Assembly: GCF_029504395.1 (NCBI RefSeq)
Contig: NZ_JAQFIF010000005.1
Span: forward strand, 276,819 to 340,818
Length of the DNA: 64,000 nucleotides
Source: Arthrobacter sp. ES3-54
Lineage (GTDB): Bacteria; Actinomycetota; Actinomycetes; Actinomycetales; Micrococcaceae
Direction: 5' to 3'
The notes under the pieces are model-generated. The model saw nothing but the letters and a program-made list of their open reading frames with translations, was not told the DNA's origin and ran no database searches. A program made the position numbers and the translations under genes. Below, one piece after another: positions 45,369-54,827 of the stretch. How positions within the stretch are numbered: position 1 is the stretch's first letter; every line of letters begins with the position of its first letter.

Positions 45369-47141
45369 TTAGTACCCCAGCGTGACGGGGACCTGTCGCT
45401 GTCCTGCCGCTTCCGGCGCGACGGCCACGACGGAAATGTCCTGCCGGCTTTCCCGCCCCAGGACCAGCGCCCCATAGGCCGGGTCCCCGGCGGCAGATAC
45501 CACATAGCCCACGAGCGGAGAGCCGTCCACGTCCGCGGGGACCTTGATGGACACCGTGGTTCCGCCGGCGATGTCGGCGGTGCCGGCGGGCCGGATCTTG
45601 CCGTCCGCCGTGATGGGTGTGTATGTCACTGTCGCCCGGCCTGTGGGTGCACCGAAAACGAGCTGCCGGGCGCCTGTGCGGGGAACCGGAACGATGTGCT
45701 GGCTGCCCAGCCGGGCCGACGCGGCGGAGAACGCAACGTCCGCGGCGTCCCCGGACTGCAGTCCCCGTGTGAGCCGGGCAGTGGCCGCGAAGGAGACATC
45801 GGAGCTCGCCGCGACGGTGTAGGTCCCGGCCGGGACCCCAGCCAGCGAAACTTCCGTGACGGCGCCGGCCTTCGCCGTGACCACGCCGCCGCCGGGCAGC
45901 GCCTTCTGGCCGTCGCGTCCATACAACTTGATCTCGACCACGGCGTCGGCTGCCCCGGGCACGGCGACTTCCAGGGCCGGTCCGGCATCGGCGAAGCCGG
46001 GTTTCGCCGTGAGCGCGGCCAGGGCCGCCGGATCCTGGATCTCGAGACCGGCGGCCACCTGGCTGACGGACGGTGCACTGCCGGGGGTGATGAAGTCGAC
46101 GCCGCCCGGGGTCAGGCCGCGGAGCACGCTTTGCTGGATGACGGCAGCCACCGGGCCGCCGGTGCTGCGGACCCGCACGCCGAGCCGTTCCTGCCCAGGC
46201 GCGAGCCCGGCCAGGACTATGGAGCGGGTGCTGCCGGGCGCCACGAGCAGGCCGCGGCTTCCTGGCGCCTGGATCAAGCCGTCGGAGCCAAGGAGATCCA
46301 GGCTCACCGTCGCGGGCGTGCTGGAGGCATTGGTGAGGTTCAGGACTGCCGACCGGCCGAGGGCCGTGTTGGCGCCGACCAGCCAGAGATCGTTGCCGGG
46401 TTGCTGGCAGGCGGCGGCCGCGGAACCTTGGAGGTCCCCGTCCTCGGCGGTGTAGCTCAGGATGGCGCCGGCAGCTGCCTGGCGGTTGTCCTGGGCATCG
46501 GCGCTGAGGACGCTGATGTTGTCCACCTCCCGCTGGGGCACGACGCCGGCGATCAGCACGGGCGTGCGGGCTGCAGCGGCGGAGGCGGTGGGCCCAGCCG
46601 TGGCGCCCTTGCCGATTTCGGCGAGGGGGGCACCCTTGAGCGGGGCCAGCCGGCTGCCGGGAATGACGCCCGCGCTTGAGCCGAGCACCGCGGCGCTGAC
46701 GGCGGTCTTCGCGGTGGCGGATTCCGGGCTGAACTGGGGGTCGGTGCCCACGGGGGTGCCCTCGAGCAGCCGGGCCGGGCCCGGGCAGACTCCGACGCTG
46801 CTGCCGGCCGGTACCGAGGCCACGGGGGCCTCGAGATGCCGGCTGGCGGGGCTTTGTGGTGTCAGCGACGCCGCCGACACCAGGCCTCCGCCCGCGGCAA
46901 CGAGGGCGACTGCGGAGAGGATGCCGCCGATCAAGCCGGCCCGCGGCAGGCCCCTCTTCCGCGGCGCCGCACCCGCGCCGGGCACATCTTTGGCTGGCGC
47001 ACCGGCGCCGGGCACGCCAGCGGCCGGGGTTTCGGTCATCGAAGGTGCGTCCGCTGACGTTTCCGGGGCCGGACCGCCGTGGACCTTGTTTTCGTTCTTG
47101 TTTTCGTTCTTGTCTTCGTTGTCGTTTTTGCCCTTAGACAT
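45369..47141 (-). CDS. DUF5719 family secreted/membrane-anchored protein
   Basis: The 590-aa product has a polar N-terminus (MSKGKNDNEDKNENKNENK), one membrane segment (AGLIGGILSAVALVAAGGGLV) and a long extracytoplasmic part made of beta-rich repeats (NLTNASSTPATVSLDLLG, VRSTGGPVAAVIQQSVLRGL, GVDFITPG). It overlaps the end of the giant glycosyltransferase gene by 8 bp, indicating tight coupling. Proteins of this family regularly follow that glycosyltransferase in actinobacteria, so a shared envelope-polysaccharide task is likely but unproven. Confidence 0.8.
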   Translation of the reverse strand: MSKGKNDNEDKNENKNENKVHGGPAPETSADAPSMTETPAAGVPGAGAPAKDVPGAGAAPRKRGLPRAGLIGGILSAVALVAAGGGLVSAASLTPQSPASRHLEAPVASVPAGSSVGVCPGPARLLEGTPVGTDPQFSPESATAKTAVSAAVLGSSAGVIPGSRLAPLKGAPLAEIGKGATAGPTASAAAARTPVLIAGVVPQREVDNISVLSADAQDNRQAAAGAILSYTAEDGDLQGSAAAACQQPGNDLWLVGANTALGRSAVLNLTNASSTPATVSLDLLGSDGLIQAPGSRGLLVAPGSTRSIVLAGLAPGQERLGVRVRSTGGPVAAVIQQSVLRGLTPGGVDFITPGSAPSVSQVAAGLEIQDPAALAALTAKPGFADAGPALEVAVPGAADAVVEIKLYGRDGQKALPGGGVVTAKAGAVTEVSLAGVPAGTYTVAASSDVSFAATARLTRGLQSGDAADVAFSAASARLGSQHIVPVPRTGARQLVFGAPTGRATVTYTPITADGKIRPAGTADIAGGTTVSIKVPADVDGSPLVGYVVSAAGDPAYGALVLGRESRQDISVVAVAPEAAGQRQVPVTLGY

Positions 47142-50100
47142 GCTGATGTTCCTTACGCAGGGAGGCTTCGTCCCTGGACAGGCCGGTGTTGGACCGGCGG
47201 GCAGGCATGGGCACGGCCAGGAGGACGGTCAGCCCGATCATCACGGCCTGCGCGATTCCGATCAGGACGGCCCAGGGCGCTTCGTAACGGATGCTCAACT
47301 GGCCGCCCTGGGCGGGCAGGGTGAACGCCTGGGCCCATCCCGACGTCGTTGAGGTCAGGCGGCGGCCGTCGAGCCAAGCGCTCCAGCCCGGATCGGCCCG
47401 GTCGGCAAGAACCACAAGGCGGCCCTCGGGGCCGGCCGGGATAGTGCCCCCCGCCGAGACTTCCTCCGCAGAAAGCAGACCGACGGTTGTGCCGGTGCTG
47501 TCCACCACCCGGACCCGGTGGGCGACGTCGGAGGCCTTGATGCCAGGCCGGTCCAGCGGGCTGACCCGCCAGAGCCAGCCTGTACCGGTCTGGCCGACGG
47601 CCACAAGCCCGGGCACGGCGTCCATGCGGCTGGCCGTCAATTCGGAGGCCGAATCGGCAACCCGGAGCACGACAAAGCCGACGCCGAGCCGCTCGAGCTC
47701 TCCCCTCGGATCCACGCCCTCGCCGGCCACAATGGTGGCCACGACGTTCCGGAGCGAAGCGGCGACGGCGTCGTCGTCGCGGACCGTCTCCTGGCCCGGC
47801 GCCCCCATGATGCCGCGGGCCGCGGCGATCGTGGACAGGGCGTCGAGTGTGGTGCCGGCGCCGCGCATAAGTGTTGCGTCGAAGGTTCCGTCCTCGTTGC
47901 TGGCAATAAGGAGCGTCTTGGACTGTTCCGAGCCCTCGCCGCGGTCAACCGCCGTGGCCGGTAGGGTACGGGCCTGGGCAGGCTGGACGAGCCTCGGGGT
48001 TCCGAGACCGGCGGGGTCGCCGGGGTCGCCGGCGGCTGCCGGTGCCTGCGCTGTAGGCTGCAGCAGGTTTTGCGCGCTCCACAGGGTGAACCCGGCCAGG
48101 GGTGCGGCCAGCAAAAGGGCCAGGGCTGCCGCGGCCGTGCCGCGGATCAGGACCTTCCGTGCCAGACCGGTCCCGGCCGTCCGGTCGGCGGCGTCCAGGA
48201 GTCCTTCTGCTGCGATGAGGGCGGCCCCCAAGAGGGCGAACGCGGCCGCCGAAACGGCGGGGCCGGGGAACGGCGTGACCAGGACATCGGCGCTGGCGCC
48301 GGAGGCGACATGCCCGGCGAGCCAGCCGCCGGCCAGCATCAGGACTGCGACGGCCCACAGGCAGCGGGCCGTCCAGGTGCGTCCTGCCAGCACCAGCCGG
48401 CGCGGCATGAACAGCGCGGCGAGGGCCAGCAGCAGCACCGGCAGCCCGAACAGCAAGGCCAGCAGCAGTGCCCACGGCGGTCCGGCCGAGCCCGCTGCAG
48501 ACCCGCCGAAGGCGCTCAGTCCGGTGAGTCCGGCGCCGGCGTCGAAGTTCAGCGGCTGGCCCAGGGCCTGCTGCCACAGCGGGGCGGCGTCAAAACCGAG
48601 CGGCAGGCCCGGGTCGGCCAGGAGCGCCCGCGGCCGGTCCAGCACGGAGAAGGCGAACGGCAGGAACAGTGCCAGGCTGGGCAGGAGCGCCCACCACACC
48701 GTGCGGCCGCGGCGGCCCAGAAGCACGCCGCACAGGGCAACGACTGCGATGGAGGGCACCAGCAGCGACGGCGCCGCGGCGGTGACCACGGCCATGGCCA
48801 GGCCCGCCGCGGCCGCAGCCGTCCAGGAGGGCGTCCCGTTGATGCCGGGGCGGGTGGCTGGCATGGGGGTCAGCCGGCCTTGGCCCAGCGCCGGGACGGC
48901 ATGGACGCCGCGGCCTGCCGCCGTGCCGGTAGCCCGGAGCAGCGCCAGGACGAGCACCGGGATCATGACGTGCGCAATCAAGGCGCCCAGCCGGCCCTGG
49001 TTGAGGGAAACCTGGAGCGCCGGTGCCGCGGCCCAGACCAGGGCGGCCGCCAGGCGCAGCCTCCGGCGCGCCGTCAGGGCACCGGCAGCGAACCACGCGC
49101 CCAGCGCGGACAGCGGCATGGCAAGGATGAACAACCAGCCGACGGCGCCGTTGGCGTCGCCGGCACCGAGCACTCCCAGCACCCACAGGAGGTAGCCGAA
49201 GGGGTCGCCGTGGCCAGGAAGGCCCGCGCCGAGACTGACCCACCAGGTGGAGGCATGGTGCCAGATTTCGGAGAGGCGCAGCGAAACCGGGATCAGCGCG
49301 CCGCCGGAAACTGCCGGGGCCCGGAACAGGCTGAGCAGTCCCGTCAGAGAGACCGCCAGGGCCAGGAGTACGGCCAGCACGGCACCGTTGCCCACCCAAC
49401 CGCGGTCCGGGGTGGCGATGGCGGCGAAGTCGTCGGCGTCGCCGGTAGGCTGCTCTGCCAGCGGATCGGTGCCCGTGGCTCCGTCGCCGAAGTCGTCGGC
49501 GCCCAGCGCCTCGATCAGGGAGCGCCGGTGCGCCCAGACCTCACGGCGCGGCGTCTGCAGCCCTGTCATGACGGAGCGCCTTATCCGGCGGGTGCGCGCG
49601 GCATTGCGGCGTCCGCGGATCACCGCGGCCGGGCGGCCCAGCGCGGCAAAGGTTGCCAGCAGCTGGGAGAACCCGTGCCCTGGGTCCTTGACAGCAATGC
49701 TCAGGATAAGTTTGAAAAGGCTCCCTACGAGGGCGCCGGCGGCGTGCAGCGGGACTTTCCAGCCGGCGGCGTGCTTGAGCCGCAGATGGACCTGTGCCTT
49801 GCGTGCGGCGGCCGCGTTGCCCAGGGCATGGGGACGATGCGAGACATGGAACATCCGCGCGCTGGGGACCACCACCACGCGGTGCCCGGCGAGGCGGTTG
49901 CGCCAGCAGAAATCGACGTCGTCGCCGCTTCCGGGCAGTGCCGGATCGAAGCCCCGGAGCTCCTCCCAGATGTCGCGGCGGACCAGCATGCCGGCGGAAT
50001 TGACGGCAAAGGTATCGCTGCGGCCGTCGTACTGGCCCTGGTCGAGCTCGTCGGCATCGATCAGCGTCAGCCGCTCGGCCCACCGGCTCGTGGAAAGGCC

Positions 50101-50505
50101 GACGTCGATCAGCCGCCGCTCGGCATGCCAGTCCAGCTGCTTGCAGCCTGCCACCGTGACCGACGGCGCGCGCTCGACCGCGTGGAGGAGTTCGGCGAGG
50201 GCCTCGGGTGCCGGTGCCGCGTCGTCGTGCAGCAGCCAGATCCACTCGGCACCCGGCGCGCCGCCGGCGCCGTCCTCAGCCCTCGGCGAGAGGGCCTTGA
50301 GCCCGGCCATGACGGCGCCTCCCATGCCGGACCTGGGCTGGTCGACGACCGTGACATTGGCCTTGCCCAATTCCTGCTCGAGGAGGGCGGCGGAGTGGTC
50401 GCGGGAGCCGGTGTCGACACCGATCACGGCGTCGGCGGGCCGTGTCTGGGCCGCCAGCGCCGCAAGGGTCCTGGGGAGAAAAGCACCGCCGTCGTGGGAG
50501 ACCAC
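47134..50505 (-). CDS. Giant membrane glycosyltransferase, family 2 domain plus multi-TM region
   Basis: This 1123-aa protein starts with a GT2 domain (ADAVIGVDTGSRD, WIWLLHDDAAPAPEAL, PALPGSGDDVDFCWRNR) of about 300 residues. About 13 hydrophobic segments follow (residues about 370-860), then a C-terminal extracytoplasmic domain with a final membrane segment. It probably builds or exports a cell-surface glycan. The GTG at 50505 falls inside the first beta strand. The residues VRVTAVV upstream look genuine, but only GTA (50523) or ATT (50535) codons precede them. It follows whiB by 29 bp and overlaps DUF5719. Confidence 0.85.
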   Translation of the reverse strand: MVSHDGGAFLPRTLAALAAQTRPADAVIGVDTGSRDHSAALLEQELGKANVTVVDQPRSGMGGAVMAGLKALSPRAEDGAGGAPGAEWIWLLHDDAAPAPEALAELLHAVERAPSVTVAGCKQLDWHAERRLIDVGLSTSRWAERLTLIDADELDQGQYDGRSDTFAVNSAGMLVRRDIWEELRGFDPALPGSGDDVDFCWRNRLAGHRVVVVPSARMFHVSHRPHALGNAAAARKAQVHLRLKHAAGWKVPLHAAGALVGSLFKLILSIAVKDPGHGFSQLLATFAALGRPAAVIRGRRNAARTRRIRRSVMTGLQTPRREVWAHRRSLIEALGADDFGDGATGTDPLAEQPTGDADDFAAIATPDRGWVGNGAVLAVLLALAVSLTGLLSLFRAPAVSGGALIPVSLRLSEIWHHASTWWVSLGAGLPGHGDPFGYLLWVLGVLGAGDANGAVGWLFILAMPLSALGAWFAAGALTARRRLRLAAALVWAAAPALQVSLNQGRLGALIAHVMIPVLVLALLRATGTAAGRGVHAVPALGQGRLTPMPATRPGINGTPSWTAAAAAGLAMAVVTAAAPSLLVPSIAVVALCGVLLGRRGRTVWWALLPSLALFLPFAFSVLDRPRALLADPGLPLGFDAAPLWQQALGQPLNFDAGAGLTGLSAFGGSAAGSAGPPWALLLALLFGLPVLLLALAALFMPRRLVLAGRTWTARCLWAVAVLMLAGGWLAGHVASGASADVLVTPFPGPAVSAAAFALLGAALIAAEGLLDAADRTAGTGLARKVLIRGTAAAALALLLAAPLAGFTLWSAQNLLQPTAQAPAAAGDPGDPAGLGTPRLVQPAQARTLPATAVDRGEGSEQSKTLLIASNEDGTFDATLMRGAGTTLDALSTIAAARGIMGAPGQETVRDDDAVAASLRNVVATIVAGEGVDPRGELERLGVGFVVLRVADSASELTASRMDAVPGLVAVGQTGTGWLWRVSPLDRPGIKASDVAHRVRVVDSTGTTVGLLSAEEVSAGGTIPAGPEGRLVVLADRADPGWSAWLDGRRLTSTTSGWAQAFTLPAQGGQLSIRYEAPWAVLIGIAQAVMIGLTVLLAVPMPARRSNTGLSRDEASLRKEHQHV

Positions 50506-50534
50506 GACGGCGGTGACTCGTACTTCTTGAAGAA

Positions 50535-51077
50535 TTAGACTGCTCGCTTCCTAAGCCGGCGCCGCTCGCGCTCGGAGAGGCCTCCCCAGATCCCGAAGCG
50601 CTCGTCGTTAGACAAGGCGTATTCGAGGCACTGTGAACGCACGTTGCAGGCGCCGCAGACTTTCTTGGCGTCGCGGGTGGAGCCGCCCTTTTCAGGGAAG
50701 AAGGCTTCAGGATCCGTCTGGGCGCACAAGGCATCGGTCTGCCAGCCGAGCTCGCCCTCGTCGTCGAATTCCTGCCGGGACGGCAGTCCGATCCAGACGG
50801 GCTGGGCGGTGGAAACCGAACCGGGCGAATGGAGCTCCATCGGCGGGTCGAGGGGATCTGTGTCATGATCCGGACCGGCGAGGAGTTCGTCGTGCGCTGC
50901 GAGGAAGGCCGTGGCGGCCTCCTGCAGGGAATCCTGGGTGTGTTCGTTATAGCGCTCAGCCGCGTCCGGATCGGCCGGATCTACATACCAGTCACTCGGC
51001 ACGCCGCGTGACCGGTATTTCGCCGTGGCCTGGCCGGCAACTACGGCATCTTCATGGATACGCTCTGCTAGCCCCAT
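50535..51077 (-). CDS. WhiB-family iron-sulfur transcription regulator (WhiB2/WhmD-like)
   Basis: The 180-aa product carries the [4Fe-4S] ligands at LCAQ, VCGAC (two) and QCLEY, followed by the GIWGGLSERERR turn and a basic DNA-binding tail (RRRLRKRAV). The WhiB domain occupies the last 80 residues. About 100 acidic residues precede it, longer than in typical WhiB2. The ATG at 51077 has AGGAGG at ideal spacing and is preferred over GTG 51104. WhiB2-type proteins act in cell division and septation. The next genes (GT2, DUF5719) follow within 30 bp. Confidence 0.9.
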   Translation of the reverse strand: MGLAERIHEDAVVAGQATAKYRSRGVPSDWYVDPADPDAAERYNEHTQDSLQEAATAFLAAHDELLAGPDHDTDPLDPPMELHSPGSVSTAQPVWIGLPSRQEFDDEGELGWQTDALCAQTDPEAFFPEKGGSTRDAKKVCGACNVRSQCLEYALSNDERFGIWGGLSERERRRLRKRAV

Positions 51078-51446
51078 GGCGTCCCCCTCCTGATTTGCAG
51101 CCACTGCAAGACCCCCATGGCACTCGGTTGAGTGCCGGTTTATGTGCAGTGGCTTTAGATAACTAATTACACGCGTGTAAGTATCCGGGAGTCAAGCCAC
51201 GGCGGAGATAATAATCAACTTGATACACAAAGTGCAGACACGCCACGCCCGGATTTTTTTCGCCCATTCCGCAGGATCCCGCGGAATAATCAGGGTACTG
51301 AGCACTTCTGGGAGTTTTCATTGAGTTTTCGGCAAATTTTTCCCACCCCCACGCAGAGGCCGCCGGACGCGGCAACCGCCGGCGTGACCGACGTCACGCC
51401 GCCTGGGGCCGATCGGCCGTGACAAGAGCCGTGGCAAGATGAGGAC
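51078..51446. promoter_or_regulatory. Divergent regulatory region between whiB and the TIGR03089 gene
   Basis: This 369-bp non-coding region is AT-richer than its surroundings. It holds a 7-bp hairpin GGCACTC-GGTT-GAGTGCC (51119-51136), about 40 nt upstream of the whiB ATG. A perfect 14-bp palindrome TTACACGCGTGTAA (51167-51180) lies about 90 bp upstream. Both are candidate sites for whiB control. The remainder towards 51446 contains no recognisable element. Confidence 0.5.
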
Positions 51447-52151
51447 ATGAGCATCCCGGCAATCGAACTGATGACAGCCCTGCGGTCCGGCCAGTCCACA
51501 GCGCCCCGGCTGACCTGGTACGGCCCCGATTCGGAGCGGGTTGAACTTTCAGGGCGCGTGCTGGACAACTGGGTGGCGAAGACTTCCAATCTGTTGCAGG
51601 ACGAACTCGACGCCGAACCCGGCACGCGGCTGCGCCTGGACCTGCCCGCGCACTGGAAGTCGGTGATCCTCGCCCTGGCGGCCTGGCAGCTCGGCATGGA
51701 AGTGGTCTTCGACGACGCGGAGGCGGAGCTGCTGGCCACCGCGGACCCGGGCCCGGGCGCTGCGGCGGGCGGGTTCGACGCCGTCCTGGCTGTGTCCTTG
51801 CCGGCGCTGGCCATGCGATGGACGGGCGAGCTGCCCACCGGCGTCCTTGACTACGCCGCCGAGGTCCGCTCCCACGGGGACATTTTCATGCCCCACACCG
51901 ACCCGAAAGCGGAACGCCTCGCGGTCCGCACCTCTGACGGCACAGTCCATGCACACGGCGCGCTCCTGGAGGATTTTGCCGCGGCCCGCGCCACCGGCCT
52001 GCGGCTGCTCGTTCCTGCGGCGGACGGCCTCGAAGCGGTCCTTGCGCAGTCACTGGGAACCTGGAAGGCCGACGGTTCCGTGGTCCTGGTGCACCCCGAC
52101 GTCGAGGTGACCGGCAAGCTGCGGGCCGCCGAGCGCATCAGCGGGAACTGA
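51447..52151 (+). CDS. TIGR03089 family protein
   Basis: This 234-aa protein matches the small actinobacterial TIGR03089 family, which looks like the N-terminal part of an AMP-binding enzyme (LTWYGPDSERVELSGRVLDN, then NLLQDEL and LPAHWKSVILALAAWQLG). The adenylation P-loop (TSGTTGxPKG) is replaced by a weak TSDGTVHAHGAL, so it is unlikely to be an active ligase. It is single, divergent from whiB and convergent with gtrA. The function is unknown. Confidence 0.8.
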   Translation: MSIPAIELMTALRSGQSTAPRLTWYGPDSERVELSGRVLDNWVAKTSNLLQDELDAEPGTRLRLDLPAHWKSVILALAAWQLGMEVVFDDAEAELLATADPGPGAAAGGFDAVLAVSLPALAMRWTGELPTGVLDYAAEVRSHGDIFMPHTDPKAERLAVRTSDGTVHAHGALLEDFAAARATGLRLLVPAADGLEAVLAQSLGTWKADGSVVLVHPDVEVTGKLRAAERISGN

Positions 52152-52210
52152 ACCTCAGGCGCTGAGGCTCTGGCACTGAGGCTCTGGCACTGAACCTAGG
52201 GTACTGTTCC

Positions 52211-52798
52211 TCAGGCCGGCGGGCCGGGCAGCTCCGGGTCCCTGACGGCCTCCCGGACGGCCGTCCTGGAAACGCCGGCACCGGTCTGGTTGTCATGCGG
52301 CGTGTGCGGGTGCCGTTCGATGATCTCGTGGTCGTGCGAGAATTCCGGCTCTTCGTCGAGTTCCTGGTTGAACACGAGGAAGCGGTAGGCAAAGAACCGG
52401 ACCACGGTCGCGACGAGGATGCCGACCACCCCGGCCAGGAAGAGCATGTTCTTGTCGGTGACACCCATGCCGTACTTCGCGATGGCGGTGAGGCCGGTGG
52501 AGATGCCGATGCCGATCCCGTTGATGATGACGAACATCACGAACTCGCGCAGCACGTTGGCCTGCCGGCGGTGCCGGAACGTCCAGAAACGGTTCGCAAT
52601 CCACGAGAACACGGTGGCCACGCTGGCCCCGAAGAAACGGGCCTTGGCCTCGCTGTCGGTCATGGGACCGTGCATCAGATAAAACGTCAGCCCGTTGTCA
52701 ATGATGAACGCAATGCCGCCGACGGCGCCGAACTTGGCCACTTCGCGCCAGAAGAGCGAGGCCAGCCCGCGCATGCGCTCGTTAAGTGTAGTAATCAT
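52211..52798 (-). CDS. GtrA-family membrane protein
   Basis: This 195-aa protein has four membrane segments (AKFGAVGGIAFIIDNGLTFY, GASVATVFSWIANRFWTF, FVMFVIINGIGIGISTGLTA, NMLFLAGVVGILVATVVRFF) and the typical basic turn before FLVFNQEL. GtrA proteins are thought to flip or supply polyprenyl-linked sugars for surface glycosylation. The start was moved to ATG 52798, preceded by GGAGG; the longer frame to 52972 has an implausible N-terminus. It is divergent from purK, as in related genomes. Confidence 0.88.
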   Translation of the reverse strand: MITTLNERMRGLASLFWREVAKFGAVGGIAFIIDNGLTFYLMHGPMTDSEAKARFFGASVATVFSWIANRFWTFRHRRQANVLREFVMFVIINGIGIGISTGLTAIAKYGMGVTDKNMLFLAGVVGILVATVVRFFAYRFLVFNQELDEEPEFSHDHEIIERHPHTPHDNQTGAGVSRTAVREAVRDPELPGPPA

Positions 52799-53018
52799 GA
52801 CCCTCCGTGGCCTTCTGGAACTGTCGGCCATTGGGCCAAACGTCCATTTTAGCGCCGTTTCCCGGGAGTCCGCCCGCAGCGGCCGTTCCGACAGTTCCCT
52901 GCGCACCCGACGCCCGGCGGCGCCGACGCGGGCCCGGAACCCTCCCATCAGCAGCGTTCCCGCGCTTGCCAATCCCCAAAAGCCGGGTTCCCGTGAGGTT
53001 TTCGGTAGGCTGGGACTT

Positions 53019-54215
53019 GTGACTTTTCCTGTAATCGGTGTTGTTGGCGGCGGCCAGCTTGCCCGAATGATGGCCCCCGCCGCGACCGCCCTGGGCTTTG
53101 AGCTCCGTGTTCTCGCCGAAGGCGAGGACGTCTCTGCAGTCTCTGCCGTGGTTAACGCCCCGGTCGGCGACTACACGGACCTGGAGCATCTGCTCGAGTT
53201 CTCCCGCGGCCTGGATGTTCTGACCTTCGACCACGAACACGTCCCCACGGCGCACTTGCGGTCCTTGATCGGCTCCGGCGTGAACGTCCACCCCGGCCCG
53301 GATGCCCTGGTCAACGCCCAGGACAAGCTCGTGATGCGCGCCGCGATCGACCGGCTCGAGCTGCCCAACCCCGAGTGGGCCGCCGTCGCCAATGTCCCGG
53401 ACCTCGTCGCCTTCGGCGAGCAGACCGGCTGGCCGGTGGTTCTAAAGATGCCCCGCGGCGGTTACGACGGCAAGGGCGTGCGCATCGTGTCCTCGGCCGA
53501 GGACGCGGCCGGCTCCGCCGACTGGTTCGAGGCCATGTCCCCCCTGCTGGCCGAAGCCAAGGTGGAATTCAGCCGTGAGCTCTCGGCCATGGTGGCCAGG
53601 ACGCCGGACGGGGAAACACGGGCCTGGCCGGTGGTGCACACCATCCAGGTCGACGGCGTGTGCGATGAAGTGATTGCCCCGGCCCTGGACATCCCCCTCG
53701 ATGTTGCCGCGGCCGCGGAAAACGCCGCGGTCCGGATCGCCAGCGAGCTCGGCGTGACCGGCGTCATGGCCGTCGAACTCTTCGAGACGCCGGGCGTAGG
53801 TGCGGGCTTCCTGATCAACGAACTCGCCATGCGCCCGCACAACACCGGGCACTGGACCCAGGACGGCTCGGTGACGAGCCAGTTCGAGCAGCACCTGCGG
53901 GCCATCCTGAACCTGCCGCTGGGCGCCACGGACCTGCTGGGGCCTGTCGTCGTGATGAAGAACTTCCTCGGCGGCGCCAACCAGGACCTCTATTCCGCCT
54001 ACCCCGCGGCCCTCGCGAGCGAGCCGGCCGCGAAGGTGCACTGTTACGGCAAGGCCGTCCGGCCCGGCCGGAAGATCGGCCACGTCAATCTGGTCGGGAC
54101 TTCAGCCGCCGACGTCGACTCTGTGCGGCAGCGGGCCACTATCGTGGCCGACATCATCCGGAACGGCCGGGCCCACGCCGGCACAATGCCGGCAACCTCC
54201 GAGGAGACCGCATGA
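53019..54215 (+). CDS. purK: 5-(carboxyamino)imidazole ribonucleotide synthase
   Basis: This 398-aa ATP-grasp enzyme carboxylates AIR using ATP and bicarbonate in purine synthesis. The N-terminal loop [14 protein letters not shown], the ATP-grasp segment [15 protein letters not shown] and [10 protein letters not shown] with [14 protein letters not shown] are all present. The frame is open to 52695, but GTG 53019 ([14 protein letters not shown]) matches the family start. It overlaps purE by 4 nt (ATGA), so the two are translationally coupled. Confidence 0.95.
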   Translation: MTFPVIGVVGGGQLARMMAPAATALGFELRVLAEGEDVSAVSAVVNAPVGDYTDLEHLLEFSRGLDVLTFDHEHVPTAHLRSLIGSGVNVHPGPDALVNAQDKLVMRAAIDRLELPNPEWAAVANVPDLVAFGEQTGWPVVLKMPRGGYDGKGVRIVSSAEDAAGSADWFEAMSPLLAEAKVEFSRELSAMVARTPDGETRAWPVVHTIQVDGVCDEVIAPALDIPLDVAAAAENAAVRIASELGVTGVMAVELFETPGVGAGFLINELAMRPHNTGHWTQDGSVTSQFEQHLRAILNLPLGATDLLGPVVVMKNFLGGANQDLYSAYPAALASEPAAKVHCYGKAVRPGRKIGHVNLVGTSAADVDSVRQRATIVADIIRNGRAHAGTMPATSEETA

Positions 54216-54805
54216 GCACCGCACCCCGCAACGCAGGCACCCCTCTCCCCCGCGCGGACACTCCGATCGTGGGCCTCGTCATGGGCTCGGATTCGGACTG
54301 GCCGGTCATGGAAGCGGCCGCCGAAGCCCTCGCGGAGTTCGGGATCCCGTTCGAGGCCGACGTCGTCTCGGCCCACCGGATGCCCACGGAGATGATCCGC
54401 TACGGCCAGACCGCCCACGAGCGCGGCCTTCGCCTCATCATCGCCGGCGCCGGCGGTGCCGCGCATCTTCCCGGCATGCTCGCCTCGGTCACCCCGCTGC
54501 CCGTGATCGGCGTCCCCGTACCCTTGAAGACCCTGGACGGCATGGATTCCCTGCTGTCCATCGTGCAGATGCCGGCCGGTGTTCCGGTCGCCACCGTCTC
54601 GATTGGCGGGGCGCGCAACGCAGGCCTCCTGGCCGTGCGCATGCTGGCCTCGGGCACGGACGAACTCGCGCTCCAACTCCGGGCGGACCTCCTGGACTTC
54701 GCCCAGGAACTGAACGACGTCGCAACCCGGAAGGGCGCGAGCCTGCGGCAGAAGGTCAACGAAGTGTTCGCGGACGGCAACGTCGCCCCGCGTAGCAGCC
54801 ATTAA
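54212..54805 (+). CDS. purE: 5-(carboxyamino)imidazole ribonucleotide mutase
   Basis: This 197-aa enzyme moves the carboxylate of N5-CAIR to give CAIR, the step after PurK. The signature [28 protein letters not shown] and [17 protein letters not shown] are intact. A short N-terminal extension of about 17 residues precedes the domain. Confidence 0.96.
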   Translation: MSTAPRNAGTPLPRADTPIVGLVMGSDSDWPVMEAAAEALAEFGIPFEADVVSAHRMPTEMIRYGQTAHERGLRLIIAGAGGAAHLPGMLASVTPLPVIGVPVPLKTLDGMDSLLSIVQMPAGVPVATVSIGGARNAGLLAVRMLASGTDELALQLRADLLDFAQELNDVATRKGASLRQKVNEVFADGNVAPRSSH

Positions 54806-54827
54806 GGTAGCCATTAGGAATCCCGGC

